A stretch of 64,000 bases of DNA from JAQBQB01 sp963757185 (GCA_963757185.1 CAVWQI010000002.1:62001-126000), one strand, 5' to 3'; shown: positions 36,192 through 44,405, counted from the first letter of the stretch. Translations and numbers: made by a program. The notes: generated from the sequence alone by a model not told the origin.

Positions 36192-37674
36192 TCTCCGCGT
36201 CGGACCTCTTCGGCGGGAGCGCGACGAGCGAATACTGGATCACGCGTCTTCTGCTCCAGCGCGGACTCGCCGGCATCTATCTCATCGCTTTCTTCGTCGC
36301 GGTCAATCAGTTCCGTCCGCTGCTCGGCGCGCATGGACTTACGCCCGTGCCGTACCTGGTGCAGAACACGCGCTTCGTCGAATCGCCGAGTCTCTTCTTT
36401 CTGCACTACTCGGACAGATTCGCGATGGGACTGTCGTGGTCCGGCGTCGCGTGCGCACTGCTGGCGTTGAGCGGCGTTTCGGAGCGATTCGGCACACCGG
36501 TGAGCGCGGCGATCTGGGGATGGATGTGGCTCGTCTACCTGTCGATCGACAACGTCGGGCAGGTGTGGTACGGATTCGGGTGGGAGGCCCTGCTTCTCGA
36601 GTGCGGATTCCTCGCGATGTTCCTCGGCGCGCGCGATACGGCGCCTCCGACGGTCGTGATCTGGATGTTCCGCTGGGTGCTCTTCCGGCTGATGTTCGGC
36701 GCGGGGATGATCAAACTGCGCGGCGATCAGTGCTGGCGCGATCTCACCTGTCTCGTCTACCACTACGAGACGCAGCCGATCCCGAATCCGGTGAGCTGGT
36801 ACCTCGCGAAGTCGCCCCTTTGGCTCAGCAAAGCCGGCGTGCTGTTCAACCATCTGTCCGAGCTCATCGTGCCGTTCGGGTACCTCGTACCGGTCGCGAA
36901 CGTGCGCCGCGTGGCCGGCGTGATCACGGTGCTGTTCCAGGGATCGATCATCGTGAGCGGCAACCTGTCGTGGCTCAACTGGCTCACGATCGTTGTCGCG
37001 ATGTCCTGCTTCGACGACGGGATGTTGTCGAAGATTTTTTCGCGCCCGGAGGCGCTTCATCCGCTCGCCACGCCACACCAAGTCGCCGTCGGAGCGTTGA
37101 CGGTGCTCGTCGCGTTGCTGAGCCTCCGGCCCTTGCTCAATCTGTTCTCGAGCGAGCAGATGATGAACGCGAGCTTCGAGCCGTTGCATCTCGTCAACAC
37201 GTACGGCGCGTTCGGCGGCATTTCGCGCAAGCGCTACGAGGTGATCCTCGAGGGTACGGCGGACAGTGTGATCACGCCGGCGTCGGAGTGGAAAGAGTAT
37301 GAGTTCAAGGCGAAACCGGGGGACGTGCGCCGCTCCCTGCCGCTCGTCGCACCCTACCATTTGCGACTCGACTGGTTGATGTGGTTCATCCCGTTGAGTC
37401 CGGGCATGGCGGGCTCGTGGTTCCCCCCCTCGTCGCGCGACTCCTCCAGAACGACAAGCCGACGTTGTCGTTGATGGCCGGGAATCCATTCCCGGACAAG
37501 CCGCCGGTGTGGATCCGCGCGACGATGTATCAGTATCGATTCACGACCTTCGACGAGCGTCTCGCGAGCGGCAACGTGTGGATGCGGACGAGCGCGGGCG
37601 AGATGATGCACCCCGTGTCGTTGGGAACGCCGGGCTTTCTTCAGTCGTTGGAGGCGTCGGGCTGGGTGAAGTGA
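36188..37674 (+). CDS. Lipase maturation factor family membrane protein, frameshifted near the 3' end
   Basis: A protein of about 495 residues with several membrane helices that matches the LMF family (GAGMIKLRGDQCWRDLTCL, NLSWLNWLTIV, DWLMWFIPLSP). Eukaryotic LMF1 matures lipases in the ER; bacterial forms are uncharacterised. The first frame (GTG 36188) runs to a stop at 37474, but the conserved C-terminus (LVARLLQNDKPTLSLMAGN and YQYRFTTFDE) is in another frame, ending at 37674. The switch falls at a run of seven C at 37431-37437: one more C would restore the frame. Sequencing error, true mutation or -1 slippage are possible. Confidence 0.8.
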
Positions 37675-37689
37675 GCGGACGCGCGCCGG

Positions 37690-37735
37690 AGCCGTCCAGC
37701 TGTCGAGGCGTCCAGCTGTCTAGCCGTCTAGCCGG
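37690..37735. repeat. Word-repeat element: octamer array AGCYGTCN
   Basis: Five and a half octamers follow each other: AGCCGTCC, AGCTGTCG, AGGCGTCC, AGCTGTCT, AGCCGTCT, AGCCGG. The stop codon of map (minus strand, 37720-37722) lies inside the array, so the last residues of the protein are coded by it. No inverted partner array is seen here. Confidence 0.8.
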
Positions 37736-38478
37736 GTCAAGACCCTCGGCCCATGCTCGGTGATCGCCACGGTGTGCTCGAAATGCGCCGACAGTGATCC
37801 GTCGAGCGTGACGATGGTCCAGCGGTCGGCGAGCGTCTTGGTCGCCGGTCCGCCGACGTTCACCATCGGCTCGATCGCGACGGTCAGCCCCGCCGACAGT
37901 CGCTCGCGCCGTTTGGGTTTGCCGTAGTTCGGCACCTGCGGCTCCTCGTGAAACTCGACGCCGATGCCGTGGCCGACGAGGTCGCGCACCACGGTGAATC
38001 CGGATTCCTCGACGACGCCCTGCACCGCCGCGCCGATGTCGCCGATGTGATTGCCGAGTACCGCGGCGTCGATCCCCGCGGCGAGCGCGCGCTGCGTGAC
38101 GTCGAGCAGCCGCTGGGCCTCCGGAGAGATCGTACCGACGGGAACGGTCGTCGCGCTGTCGGTGAAGTAGCCCTTGTAGCCGACACCGACGTCGAGGGAG
38201 ACGATGTCGCCGTCCTTGAGGACGCGCTTGGGCGACGGAATGCCGTGTACGATCTCGTTGTTCAGCGACGCGCAGATGCTGCCGGGAAATCCATACAGCC
38301 CCTTGAACGCCGGCACCGCACCCTCGTGGCTGCGGATGAACTCCTCGGCGATCGTGTCGAGCTCGCCTGTGGAGATGCCGGGGCGAACGGCGCCGTGCAA
38401 CGCCTCGATGGCGGCCGCGAGGATCTTCCCGCCCTGCGCCATCAGTTCCAGCTCGCGCGCCGACTTGAGCTGGATCAC
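37720..38478 (-). CDS. map: Methionine aminopeptidase type I
   Basis: Removes the initiator methionine from new proteins. A 252-residue enzyme with the metal ligands visible: Asp in SLDVGVGYKG, Asp in YFTDSATTVPVG, His in GHGIGVEFHEEP, Glu in VAIEPMVN and the last Glu of AITEHGP. Its ATG overlaps the adk stop by 4 bases, the common adk-map arrangement. The C-terminal three codons run into an octamer repeat array. The usual next genes (infA, rpmJ, rpsM) are absent; a convergent gene follows. Confidence 0.97.
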   Translation of the reverse strand: MIQLKSARELELMAQGGKILAAAIEALHGAVRPGISTGELDTIAEEFIRSHEGAVPAFKGLYGFPGSICASLNNEIVHGIPSPKRVLKDGDIVSLDVGVGYKGYFTDSATTVPVGTISPEAQRLLDVTQRALAAGIDAAVLGNHIGDIGAAVQGVVEESGFTVVRDLVGHGIGVEFHEEPQVPNYGKPKRRERLSAGLTVAIEPMVNVGGPATKTLADRWTIVTLDGSLSAHFEHTVAITEHGPRVLTRLDG

Positions 38479-39113
38479 GCCTTCAGCGCCTCGAGCGCCC
38501 GCTCGGTGATCGCGCCGACTTCGCCGACCGCGCCGACCACGACGACCTTGCCGTCGTTCTTCTTGTACCAGTCGAGCACCGGCGCGGTCTGCTCTTCGTA
38601 GACGCGGAGCCGCGTGCGGATCGCCTCGGGCTCGTCGTCCTTCCGCCGCACGAGCGTACCGCCGTCGTTCTTATCGCACGGCGAGCCCGGCTGTCGCCCC
38701 GTGTACGGCGTCTGGCACTTCTCGCACACGGTTCGCGTGCTGAGGCGACTCACGATCTCGTCGTTGTCGATGTCGAACATGAGCACGGCGTCCACGCCGC
38801 GCCCTAGCGACGCAAGCATCTTGTTCAGCCCCTCGGCCTGCGGCACCGTGCGCACGACGCCATCGAGGATCACGCCGCGCGCGTAGTCGGGCTTCTTCAA
38901 CTCTTCGGCCACGATCCCGAGGATGACGGAGTCCGGCACGAGGTCGCCGCGATCCATGAACGACTTGGCCTCGAGTCCGAGCTTGGTGCCGGCCCGCACC
39001 GCGCCCCGCAACACGTCGCCCGTCGCGAGCGTCGGAACGCCGAGTTGCTTCGCGAGCAGCGGAGCCTGCGTTCCCTTTCCGGCGCCGGGTTTTCCGAAGA
39101 GGACGATGATCAT
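38475..39113 (-). CDS. adk: Adenylate kinase
   Basis: Balances AMP, ADP and ATP. A 212-residue protein of the long (LID domain) type: P-loop GKPGAGKGTQ at 7-16, the LID zinc-finger-type Cys pair CEKCQTPYTG with a later Cys in GSPCDKND, and RxxVYEEQTAP near the C-terminus. In most genomes adk directly follows secY; here a GxxExxY cassette and the secY terminator lie between, so adk-map probably need their own promoter. I see no clear Shine-Dalgarno ahead of the ATG. Confidence 0.97.
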   Translation of the reverse strand: MIIVLFGKPGAGKGTQAPLLAKQLGVPTLATGDVLRGAVRAGTKLGLEAKSFMDRGDLVPDSVILGIVAEELKKPDYARGVILDGVVRTVPQAEGLNKMLASLGRGVDAVLMFDIDNDEIVSRLSTRTVCEKCQTPYTGRQPGSPCDKNDGGTLVRRKDDEPEAIRTRLRVYEEQTAPVLDWYKKNDGKVVVVGAVGEVGAITERALEALKA

Positions 39114-39176
39114 CGTACAGAAATGTATGGAGAAATTGGTTCGGCCGGGAATCAGGAGATGGCGGTCAAACCGCCT

Positions 39177-39200
39177 CGACGGGCCACTCTATCGGTCGGC
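39177..39200. repeat. 24-base flank shared with the element at 28.92 kb
   Basis: CGACGGGCCACTCTATCGGT and GGC directly precede the left inverted repeat of the GxxExxY cassette; the same sequence with one changed base is found at 28919-28943. Not present beside the right repeat. Confidence 0.75.
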
Positions 39201-39205
39201 TTGCC

Positions 39206-39248
39206 TGAACTGCTTTACCGCAGAGACGCCGAGACGCCGAGGAAACCT
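39206..39248. repeat. Left terminal inverted repeat of the GxxExxY cassette
   Basis: 43 bases that match the inverse of 39628-39670 at 37 of 43 positions. It contains CCGCAGAG, ACGCCGAG and ACGCCGAG, octamer-like words, and its last base is the first base of the TTG start codon of the gene. Confidence 0.9.
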
Positions 39249-39628
39249 TGAAAGAGTTGAATGAGGTGAGCGGGACAATTGTCGATGCGGCCATTCAGGT
39301 CCACTCGGCCTTGGGCCCCGGGCTCTTGGAGAGCGCTTACCAGACATGCCTCATGTACGAGCTCCGAGAACGAGGATTGACGGTCCGAAACCAGGTCCCG
39401 CTACCCATCGTGTACAAAACCATCAGGTTGCCTGTCGGCTATCGAATCGACTTGGTAGTCCACGAAACGGTGATTGTGGAGCTCAAGACGGTACCCGAAC
39501 TGCTGCCGGTTCATAGGGCTCAACTTCTTACCTACCTGAAATTGAGCGGTCGCCGGTTGGGCCTCCTCCTGAATTTTCACGTCCCTCGCATGCGCGATGG
39601 GATCAAACGGATGGTCAACCGCCTCTGA
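39248..39628 (+). CDS. GxxExxY family protein (PD-(D/E)XK nuclease-like)
   Basis: A 126-residue protein. The naming motif is GLLESAY at 25-31, and the region GYRIDLVV (Asp68) followed by VIVELKTV (Glu78, Lys80) is the D-ExK signature of PD-(D/E)XK nucleases. GxxExxY proteins occur in many copies in Planctomycetes, Acidobacteria and related phyla and have no proven function. The start is TTG at 39248 next to the left repeat; no good ribosome binding site, since the repeat occupies that place. A nuclease acting on the flanking repeats would fit but is unproven. Confidence 0.88.
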   Translation: MKELNEVSGTIVDAAIQVHSALGPGLLESAYQTCLMYELRERGLTVRNQVPLPIVYKTIRLPVGYRIDLVVHETVIVELKTVPELLPVHRAQLLTYLKLSGRRLGLLLNFHVPRMRDGIKRMVNRL

Positions 39629-39670
39629 GGTTTCCTCTGCGCCTCCGCGGCTCTGCGGTGAAGCAGTTCC
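39628..39670. repeat. Right terminal inverted repeat of the GxxExxY cassette
   Basis: Inverse partner of 39206-39248 (37 of 43 positions). It begins within the stop codon of the gene and carries CCTCTGCG, CCTCCGCG and GCTCTGCGG words. Confidence 0.9.
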
Positions 39671-39681
39671 GGCGCGACGAC

Positions 39682-39713
39682 AAAAAAAGAGGCCCGGCCA
39701 TTGCAGCCGGGCC
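39682..39713 (-). terminator. Intrinsic terminator after secY
   Basis: On the minus strand an 8-bp GC stem (39691-39698 with 39706-39713) and a 7-base loop are followed by TC and then seven T residues. It lies 22 bases past the secY stop and would end the ribosomal transcript before adk. Confidence 0.9.
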
Positions 39714-39734
39714 CCGACGGTCATCGCGACGGAG

Positions 39735-41075
39735 CTAGTATCCGCCCGGCGCTCCCTGTCGTCCACGGAACTTGATCCGCCCCTTCTTCATGAAACCGTC
39801 GTACTTCCGCAGGAGCAGGTGCTGGTTCATCTGCGTGATCGTGTCCAGCGCGACGCCGACGACGATCAGGAGGGAGGTTCCCCCGAAGTTGAACGGCACG
39901 TTCATCGCCGTCGAGATCCAGATCGGCAGCAGCGCGACGGCCGTCAGGAAGAGCGCGCCCGGAAGCGTGATCTTCGAGACGACGTCGTCGATGTATTCGG
40001 CCGTCTTGGCGCCGGGCTTCACGCCCGGCACGAAACCGCCCTGCTTCTTCAGGTTCTCGGCCACGTCGATCGGGTTGAAGATGATCGACGTGTAGAAGTA
40101 GGTGAAGAACAGGATGAGGATGGCGGAGAAGATGTAGTAGAGCGTCGTCCCGGGAGCGAGCAGGTCGGCGAAGTCGCGCAGCTTGGGGCTGCCCATGAAC
40201 TGCGCCACGGCGCCCGGCACGACGATCACCGACTGTGCGAAGACGATCGGCATGACGCCCGACGCGTTGACGCGCAGCGGGATGTAGCTGCGGCTCGCCT
40301 CGCGCATGCGGCCCTTTTGCATCGTGCGCTGCGGTATCTGGATCAGCACCTTGCGCGCCGCCATCGTCACCGCGACGACCGCCGCCACGACGCCGGCCAT
40401 GATGATGATCAGCACGACGAGCGAGAAGGCGCCGATGACGCCCGTGCTCACGTAGCCGAACGCCGAGAAGATGCTCGGCCAGATGCGCTCGACGATCGAG
40501 AAGAAGATCATCAAGCTCGCGCCGTTGCCGATGCCGCGCTCGGTGATCTGCTCGCCGAGCCACATGACGAAGATCGCGCCGACGGTGAGGAAGAACGTCA
40601 TCAGGACGCGGAACTTGAAGCCGGGGTTGACCACCGCGCCCTGAATCCCTTCGGCGAAGATCGCGAAACCCCACGCCTGCACGGCGGCGAGCGCCACCGT
40701 CGCGTAGCGCGACCACTGGTTCAGCCGTTTCCGCCCTTCCTCGTCCTTCGACATCTTGTCGACCTGCGGCACCACGGCCTGCGCGATCTGCTGGAAGATG
40801 CTGGCCGAGATGTACGGCATGATCCCCAGCGCGAACACCGTCGCCCGGGCGAGCTGGCCGCCGGTGAACAGGTTGTACAGCCCGAGGAGGCCGCCCCCGT
40901 TCTTCTGCGAATCGATGAAGTCCGAGATCGCCTGCGGGTTGATGCCCGGCGCCGTCACGTGCGCGCCGATGCGATAGACCAGCAGGCAGAGCAGCGTGAA
41001 CAGGATTTTGTCTTTCAGCTCCGGCGTGCGGAACAGATTCTGGACCGCGGACGCCGCCGCATTCGACTGAGCCAT
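39735..41075 (-). CDS. secY: Preprotein translocase channel subunit SecY
   Basis: The ten-helix channel of the Sec machinery in the inner membrane. A 446-residue protein with LGIMPYISASIFQQ (helix 2), TERGIGNGASL and the C-terminal cytoplasmic loops (RYIPGVKPG-like: GGFVPGVKPGAKTAEYIDDV). ATG at 41075 follows rplO by 16 bases and has GAGGGAA upstream; 12 codons of open frame before it lie in the gap. An intrinsic terminator follows, so secY appears to be the last gene of the S10-spc transcript. Confidence 0.97.
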   Translation of the reverse strand: MAQSNAAASAVQNLFRTPELKDKILFTLLCLLVYRIGAHVTAPGINPQAISDFIDSQKNGGGLLGLYNLFTGGQLARATVFALGIMPYISASIFQQIAQAVVPQVDKMSKDEEGRKRLNQWSRYATVALAAVQAWGFAIFAEGIQGAVVNPGFKFRVLMTFFLTVGAIFVMWLGEQITERGIGNGASLMIFFSIVERIWPSIFSAFGYVSTGVIGAFSLVVLIIIMAGVVAAVVAVTMAARKVLIQIPQRTMQKGRMREASRSYIPLRVNASGVMPIVFAQSVIVVPGAVAQFMGSPKLRDFADLLAPGTTLYYIFSAILILFFTYFYTSIIFNPIDVAENLKKQGGFVPGVKPGAKTAEYIDDVVSKITLPGALFLTAVALLPIWISTAMNVPFNFGGTSLLIVVGVALDTITQMNQHLLLRKYDGFMKKGRIKFRGRQGAPGGY

Positions 41076-41091
41076 AGTGGAGTTCCCTCGA

Positions 41092-41577
41092 TTACTCCTC
41101 GACGCGGCCACCCGCCGCGGCGATCTTCTCGCGCGCGCCCGCGCTCACCTTGAGCCCGCGCACCGCGATCGCCTTCGTGATCTCGCCGTTGGCAAGCACT
41201 TTCACCGGCCCCTTGTTCACGCGGATCAGCCCCGCCTCGGCGAGCGATTCGCGCGTGATCTCGCCGGTCAACGACTCGAGGTCGTTGAGCCGCACGATCT
41301 GCGACTCTTCGCGGAACGGATTGGTGAAGCCACGCTTCGGCAGGCGACGTGTCATGGGCATCTGGCCGCCCTCGAAGTGCGGCTTGCCGCCGCCCGGACC
41401 GTGGTGCCCCGCGCGCGCCTTGATGCCCTTGGTGCCTTTGCCCGACGTCTTACCGGTGCCCGAGCCCGGACCGCGGCCCAGGCGCTTGCGGTTCCGCGTG
41501 GAACCCGGCGCCGGCGTGAGGTTGTAGAGGCCGATCTTCTCGACCGTCTTGGCCGCGGCCTTTGCTTTTTTCGGCAT
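41092..41577 (-). CDS. rplO: 50S ribosomal protein L15
   Basis: A 161-residue L15 with the family start LTPAPGSTRNRKRLGRG, the Gly-rich KARAGHHGPGGG and the C-terminal RGLKVSAGAREKIAAAGG. It begins one base before the rpmD stop and precedes secY as in most bacteria. A short Lys/Ala-rich leader (MPKKAKAAAK) precedes the conserved start. Confidence 0.97.
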   Translation of the reverse strand: MPKKAKAAAKTVEKIGLYNLTPAPGSTRNRKRLGRGPGSGTGKTSGKGTKGIKARAGHHGPGGGKPHFEGGQMPMTRRLPKRGFTNPFREESQIVRLNDLESLTGEITRESLAEAGLIRVNKGPVKVLANGEITKAIAVRGLKVSAGAREKIAAAGGRVEE

Positions 41578-41895
41578 TTACTTGGCCTCCGCCTCCGCTT
41601 TCGCCTTGGCTTTCGGCTTCGGCTTCGGCTTGGACTTGGACTGTCCGTCGATCACGCTCACCTCGATGAGGTGACGCACCTGTTTGAGCTGCCCTCGCAG
41701 TCCGGGCGTGATCGCCTTTTCGACCACGGCCTGGTGATGCTTGAGGCCAATGGCCTCGAGCGTCGCGCGCATCCGCCACGAGTGCCCGATGCCACTGCGA
41801 ATCTGCTTGATACGAACGTTACCCGATTCCGGAAGGTTTTGCTTTTCCGTCTTCGCCGGCCCGCGTCGCGGGTGCCACACGAACGTCCGCGCCAT
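41578..41895 (-). CDS. rpmD: 50S ribosomal protein L30 with extensions at both ends
   Basis: The 60-residue L30 core (VRIKQIRSGIGHSWRM to VRHLIEVSVID, about residues 27-84) is flanked by a 26-residue basic leader and a 20-residue Lys/Pro/Ala tail (SKSKPKPKPKAKAKAEAEAK). Normal L30 is about 60 residues; this one is 105. The ATG overlaps the rpsE stop (TAATG), which supports the long N-terminus. Confidence 0.94.
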   Translation of the reverse strand: MARTFVWHPRRGPAKTEKQNLPESGNVRIKQIRSGIGHSWRMRATLEAIGLKHHQAVVEKAITPGLRGQLKQVRHLIEVSVIDGQSKSKPKPKPKAKAKAEAEAK

Positions 41896-42779
41896 TAGGC
41901 CGTAGTCTCCGTCGCCGGGGCGCGACGCGAGGGCACGACGTCACGCGACTTGGCGCGCGACCGGTAGGACAGGGACGACGTCTCGATACCACGCTCGCGC
42001 GCGATCTGTTCGACTGTCGTCAGCTGCTGCAGCCCCTGCATCGCCGCGCGAACCATGTTGTGCGGATTGGTCGAGCCGAGGCTCTTGGTGAGGATGTCCG
42101 AGATGCCGGCGCATTCCATGATCGCGCGCACCGCTCCGCCCGCGATCACGCCGGCGCCCGGCGCGGCCGGCTTCATTAGTACCCGGCCCGCCCCGTGTGA
42201 TCCAACGATCTCATGGGGAATCGTGCTGCCGGTGAGGGGGATGTTCACCATCTTGCGACGCGCCGCGTCGACCGCCTTGCGGACGGCCTCCGACACCTCG
42301 TTCGCCTTGCCGGACGCGAAACCAACCTTCCCCTGGCCGTCGCCCACGGCCACGAGCGCGTTGAACGAGAAGCGCCGGCCGCCCTTCACGACCTTGGCCA
42401 CGCGGTTGATCGCGATCACGTTCTCGACGAGATCGCTGCCCTCGCCGCGGCCGCCGCCGTCGCCGTGACGGCCGCCTTCGCGCCCGCCGCCTCGACCGCC
42501 GCGATCTCCTCCGCCGCGTTCACCGCCCCCTCCCCCGCCACCGCCGCCAGGACCACCGCCGCCGGGACCGCCGCGTCCACGGCCGCCGCCTGGACCGCCA
42601 GGACCACGACCACCGCCGCCGCGTCCGCCGCGACCGCCGCCGCCGCCACCGCGACCACCGCCGCCACGGCCGCTCCGCGCGCTGCCGCCGCCGCCTGGCC
42701 CGCCGCCGCCGCTACGACCCTGCGCGGGGCCGGAGGCGCCCCCCCCCGAGGTTCCGGATGTATTCTGAGTCTCTTCCAT
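41895..42779 (-). CDS. rpsE: 30S ribosomal protein S5 with a long RGG-rich N-terminal extension
   Basis: The S5 core begins at about residue 113 (SDLVENVIAINRVAKVVKGG) and contains KGGRRFSFNALVAVGDGQGK and TKSLGSTNPHNMVRA, with a normal end near residue 270 plus a short tail. Residues 1-112 are almost only Gly, Arg, Ser and Pro with many RGG repeats, making the protein 294 residues against about 165 normally. S5 helps decoding accuracy and mRNA unwinding at the 30S entry. The extension is in frame and its ATG at 42779 follows rplR by 2 bases; internal starts are lacking. Confidence 0.95.
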   Translation of the reverse strand: MEETQNTSGTSGGGASGPAQGRSGGGGPGGGGSARSGRGGGGRGGGGGGRGGRGGGGRGPGGPGGGRGRGGPGGGGPGGGGGGGGGERGGGDRGGRGGGREGGRHGDGGGRGEGSDLVENVIAINRVAKVVKGGRRFSFNALVAVGDGQGKVGFASGKANEVSEAVRKAVDAARRKMVNIPLTGSTIPHEIVGSHGAGRVLMKPAAPGAGVIAGGAVRAIMECAGISDILTKSLGSTNPHNMVRAAMQGLQQLTTVEQIARERGIETSSLSYRSRAKSRDVVPSRRAPATETTA

Positions 42780-42781
42780 TA

Positions 42782-43135
42782 TTAGAACTCCAAGCCGCCC
42801 TCGCGGGCGCCGTCGGCCACGGCTTTCACGCGGCCGTGGTATTTGTAACCCGCGCGATCGAACACGACCTTGCTGATCCCGGCGCCCTTCGCCTTGGCCG
42901 CGACCCGCTTGCCGACCTCGAGCGATTTCTCGGTCTTCTTGCCGGTCTCCAGCTCCGTGCTCGAGACTGTCATCAGCGTGCGGCGCGACACGTCGTCGAC
43001 CAGCTGCGCCGTGATGTGCTTGAGCGAGCGGAACACGACGAGGCGCGGGCGCTCCGACGTGCCGGTGACTTTTTTCCGAACGCGGAGGTGGCGGCGATGC
43101 CGCTTCTGCTCACGCGATTTTCCAAACGTTGGCAT
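42782..43135 (-). CDS. rplR: 50S ribosomal protein L18
   Basis: A 117-residue 5S-rRNA-binding protein with RPRLVVFRSLKHITAQLVDD and the C-terminal VFDRAGYKYHGRVKAVADG. Usual length and position between rplF and rpsE; the gaps on both sides are 2 bases. Confidence 0.97.
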   Translation of the reverse strand: MPTFGKSREQKRHRRHLRVRKKVTGTSERPRLVVFRSLKHITAQLVDDVSRRTLMTVSSTELETGKKTEKSLEVGKRVAAKAKGAGISKVVFDRAGYKYHGRVKAVADGAREGGLEF

Positions 43136-43137
43136 GA

Positions 43138-43677
43138 TTACTTGGCTCCCGTCTTGCCGGCCTTGCGACGCACGATCTCGTCGGAGTAGCGAATCCCCTT
43201 GCCCTTGTACGGCTCGGGCGGGCGCAGCCCGCGCAACTCGGCCGCGACCTGTCCGACGAGCGCCTTGTCGGCCCCGTCGATCACGATCTGCGTCGGTTGC
43301 GGTGCGGTCAGCTTGATTCCCGCCGGCGCCTTGTACTCGATCTGATGCGAGAAGCCGAGCGCGAGCTGCAGCCCGTACGGCCGCTGCTCCGCCTTGTAGC
43401 CCACGCCCGTGATCTCGAGCTGCTTGCGATATCCCTTCGTCACGCCGTCCATCATGTTGTTGATGAGCGACCGCGTGAGGCCGTGCAACGCCTTGTGATT
43501 CGTCTCGTCCGACGCGCGATTGACGTTGAGCGAGACATCCGTCTTCTCGACGGAGATGCCCGCCGGCAGCCGATGCGCGAGCTCGCCCTTGGGGCCTTTG
43601 ACTTTCACGGTATTGCCGTCGACGGCCACCGTGACGCCGTTCGGGATCGAGACGGGCATTTTTCCGATTCGCGACAT
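43138..43677 (-). CDS. rplF: 50S ribosomal protein L6
   Basis: A 179-residue protein starting MSRIGKMPVSIPNGV with the two L6 repeats and the conserved end LRGLRPPEPYKGKGIRYSDE. The ATG at 43677 is favoured over an in-frame start 21 codons upstream that would overlap rpsH. Confidence 0.97.
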   Translation of the reverse strand: MSRIGKMPVSIPNGVTVAVDGNTVKVKGPKGELAHRLPAGISVEKTDVSLNVNRASDETNHKALHGLTRSLINNMMDGVTKGYRKQLEITGVGYKAEQRPYGLQLALGFSHQIEYKAPAGIKLTAPQPTQIVIDGADKALVGQVAAELRGLRPPEPYKGKGIRYSDEIVRRKAGKTGAK

Positions 43678-43687
43678 GAGAGTTCTC

Positions 43688-44086
43688 CTACCAGACCTTG
43701 GCGACGAGCTCGCCGCCGGTACGCGCTTGTCGCGCCTCACGGTCGGACATCAAGCCCTTGTTCGTGCTGAGGATCGCCAGGCCAAGCCCGTTCCTGACGC
43801 GCGGGATCTCGCCCGCGCCGACATAGCGGCGGAGCCCGGGGGTCGACACCCGCTGCAGCTGGCGGATGACGGACTGGCCGGCGGCGTACTTGAGCCGCAC
43901 GCGCAGCACCTGCCGTCCCTCGTCGGTTTCGAGCGTCTGATAATCCTGAATGTAGTTGTTCTCCTTCAGGATTCGGGCGATCTCGGTCTTCATCCTGGAC
44001 ACCGGAATGTCGACGCGGCGGTGCTTCGATCCGCAGGCATTGCGGATCCGCGTCAACATGTCGGCGATCGGGTCGGTCATGCTCAT
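43688..44086 (-). CDS. rpsH: 30S ribosomal protein S8
   Basis: A 132-residue protein starting MSMTDPIADMLTRIRNAC, with STNKGLMSDREAR near the C-terminus. It lies after a 133-base gap from rpsZ that holds a palindromic repeat, which is unusual inside the spc operon. Confidence 0.97.
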   Translation of the reverse strand: MSMTDPIADMLTRIRNACGSKHRRVDIPVSRMKTEIARILKENNYIQDYQTLETDEGRQVLRVRLKYAAGQSVIRQLQRVSTPGLRRYVGAGEIPRVRNGLGLAILSTNKGLMSDREARQARTGGELVAKVW

Positions 44087-44142
44087 AGCTGAATCGGTCT
44101 CCTCTCGTATCCGAATTGGACGTGGAGGAATAGGGTGAAATG

Positions 44143-44212
44143 CCAGGTCTCTGGTCTCCGGTTTCGGGTCTCTGGGCGTTTCCCAGCGACCAGAGACCGG
44201 TGACCTGTGACC
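44143..44212. repeat. Word-repeat element: facing heptamer arrays between rpsZ and rpsH
   Basis: Left arm heptamers AGGTCTC, TGGTCTC, CGGTTTC, GGGTCTC (44145-44172); right arm ACCAGAG, ACCGGTG, ACCTGTG, ACC (44189-44212), which are the inverse word. A 10-bp perfect pair GGTCTCTGGT / ACCAGAGACC is included. The transcript would fold into a hairpin between two ribosomal cistrons. Confidence 0.85.
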
Positions 44213-44219
44213 ACTCTCT

Positions 44220-44405
44220 CTACCAGGATGCTTTCCGTACGCCCGGAATCATCCCCTGCAACGACAGCTCGCGGAAACAGATCCGACACAGTCCGAACCG
44301 GCGCAGGAACGCGCGCGAACGGCCGCAGCGGCCGCACCGGTTGTGGACGCGGACCTTGAACTTCGGCTTCCGCTTGCTCTTCTCGATCATCGCCTTACGA
44401 GCCAT
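44220..44405 (-). CDS. rpsZ: 30S ribosomal protein S14, zinc type
   Basis: A 61-residue S14 of the short, zinc-binding (C+) kind: two CxxC pairs, CGRCG at 24-28 and CRIC at 40-43. Only this form is seen; the zinc-free paralog may be elsewhere. Position between rplE and rpsH is standard. Confidence 0.96.
   Translation of the reverse strand: MARKAMIEKSKRKPKFKVRVHNRCGRCGRSRAFLRRFGLCRICFRELSLQGMIPGVRKASW

Larger units (their letters stand above)
39206..39670 (+). mobile_element. GxxExxY cassette: gene framed by 43-bp inverted repeats, between secY and adk
   Basis: The unit consists of a left repeat, a 126-codon gene on the plus strand filling the inside exactly, and a right repeat; start and stop codons touch the repeats. 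It sits opposite to the minus-strand ribosomal superoperon. The ends resemble those of the gene-less element at 28.95 kb. No transposase of a known family is present. I call it mobile by inference from the repeats and the unusual position. Confidence 0.65.

Noticed and set aside
35987..37489. A 500-codon minus-strand open frame
   Set aside because: Antisense to the FAD enzyme and lipase maturation factor genes; low-complexity Arg/His/Glu content and no start signal.
42213..42785. A 190-codon plus-strand Ala/Thr-rich frame
   Set aside because: It is only the reverse reading of the RGG region of S5.
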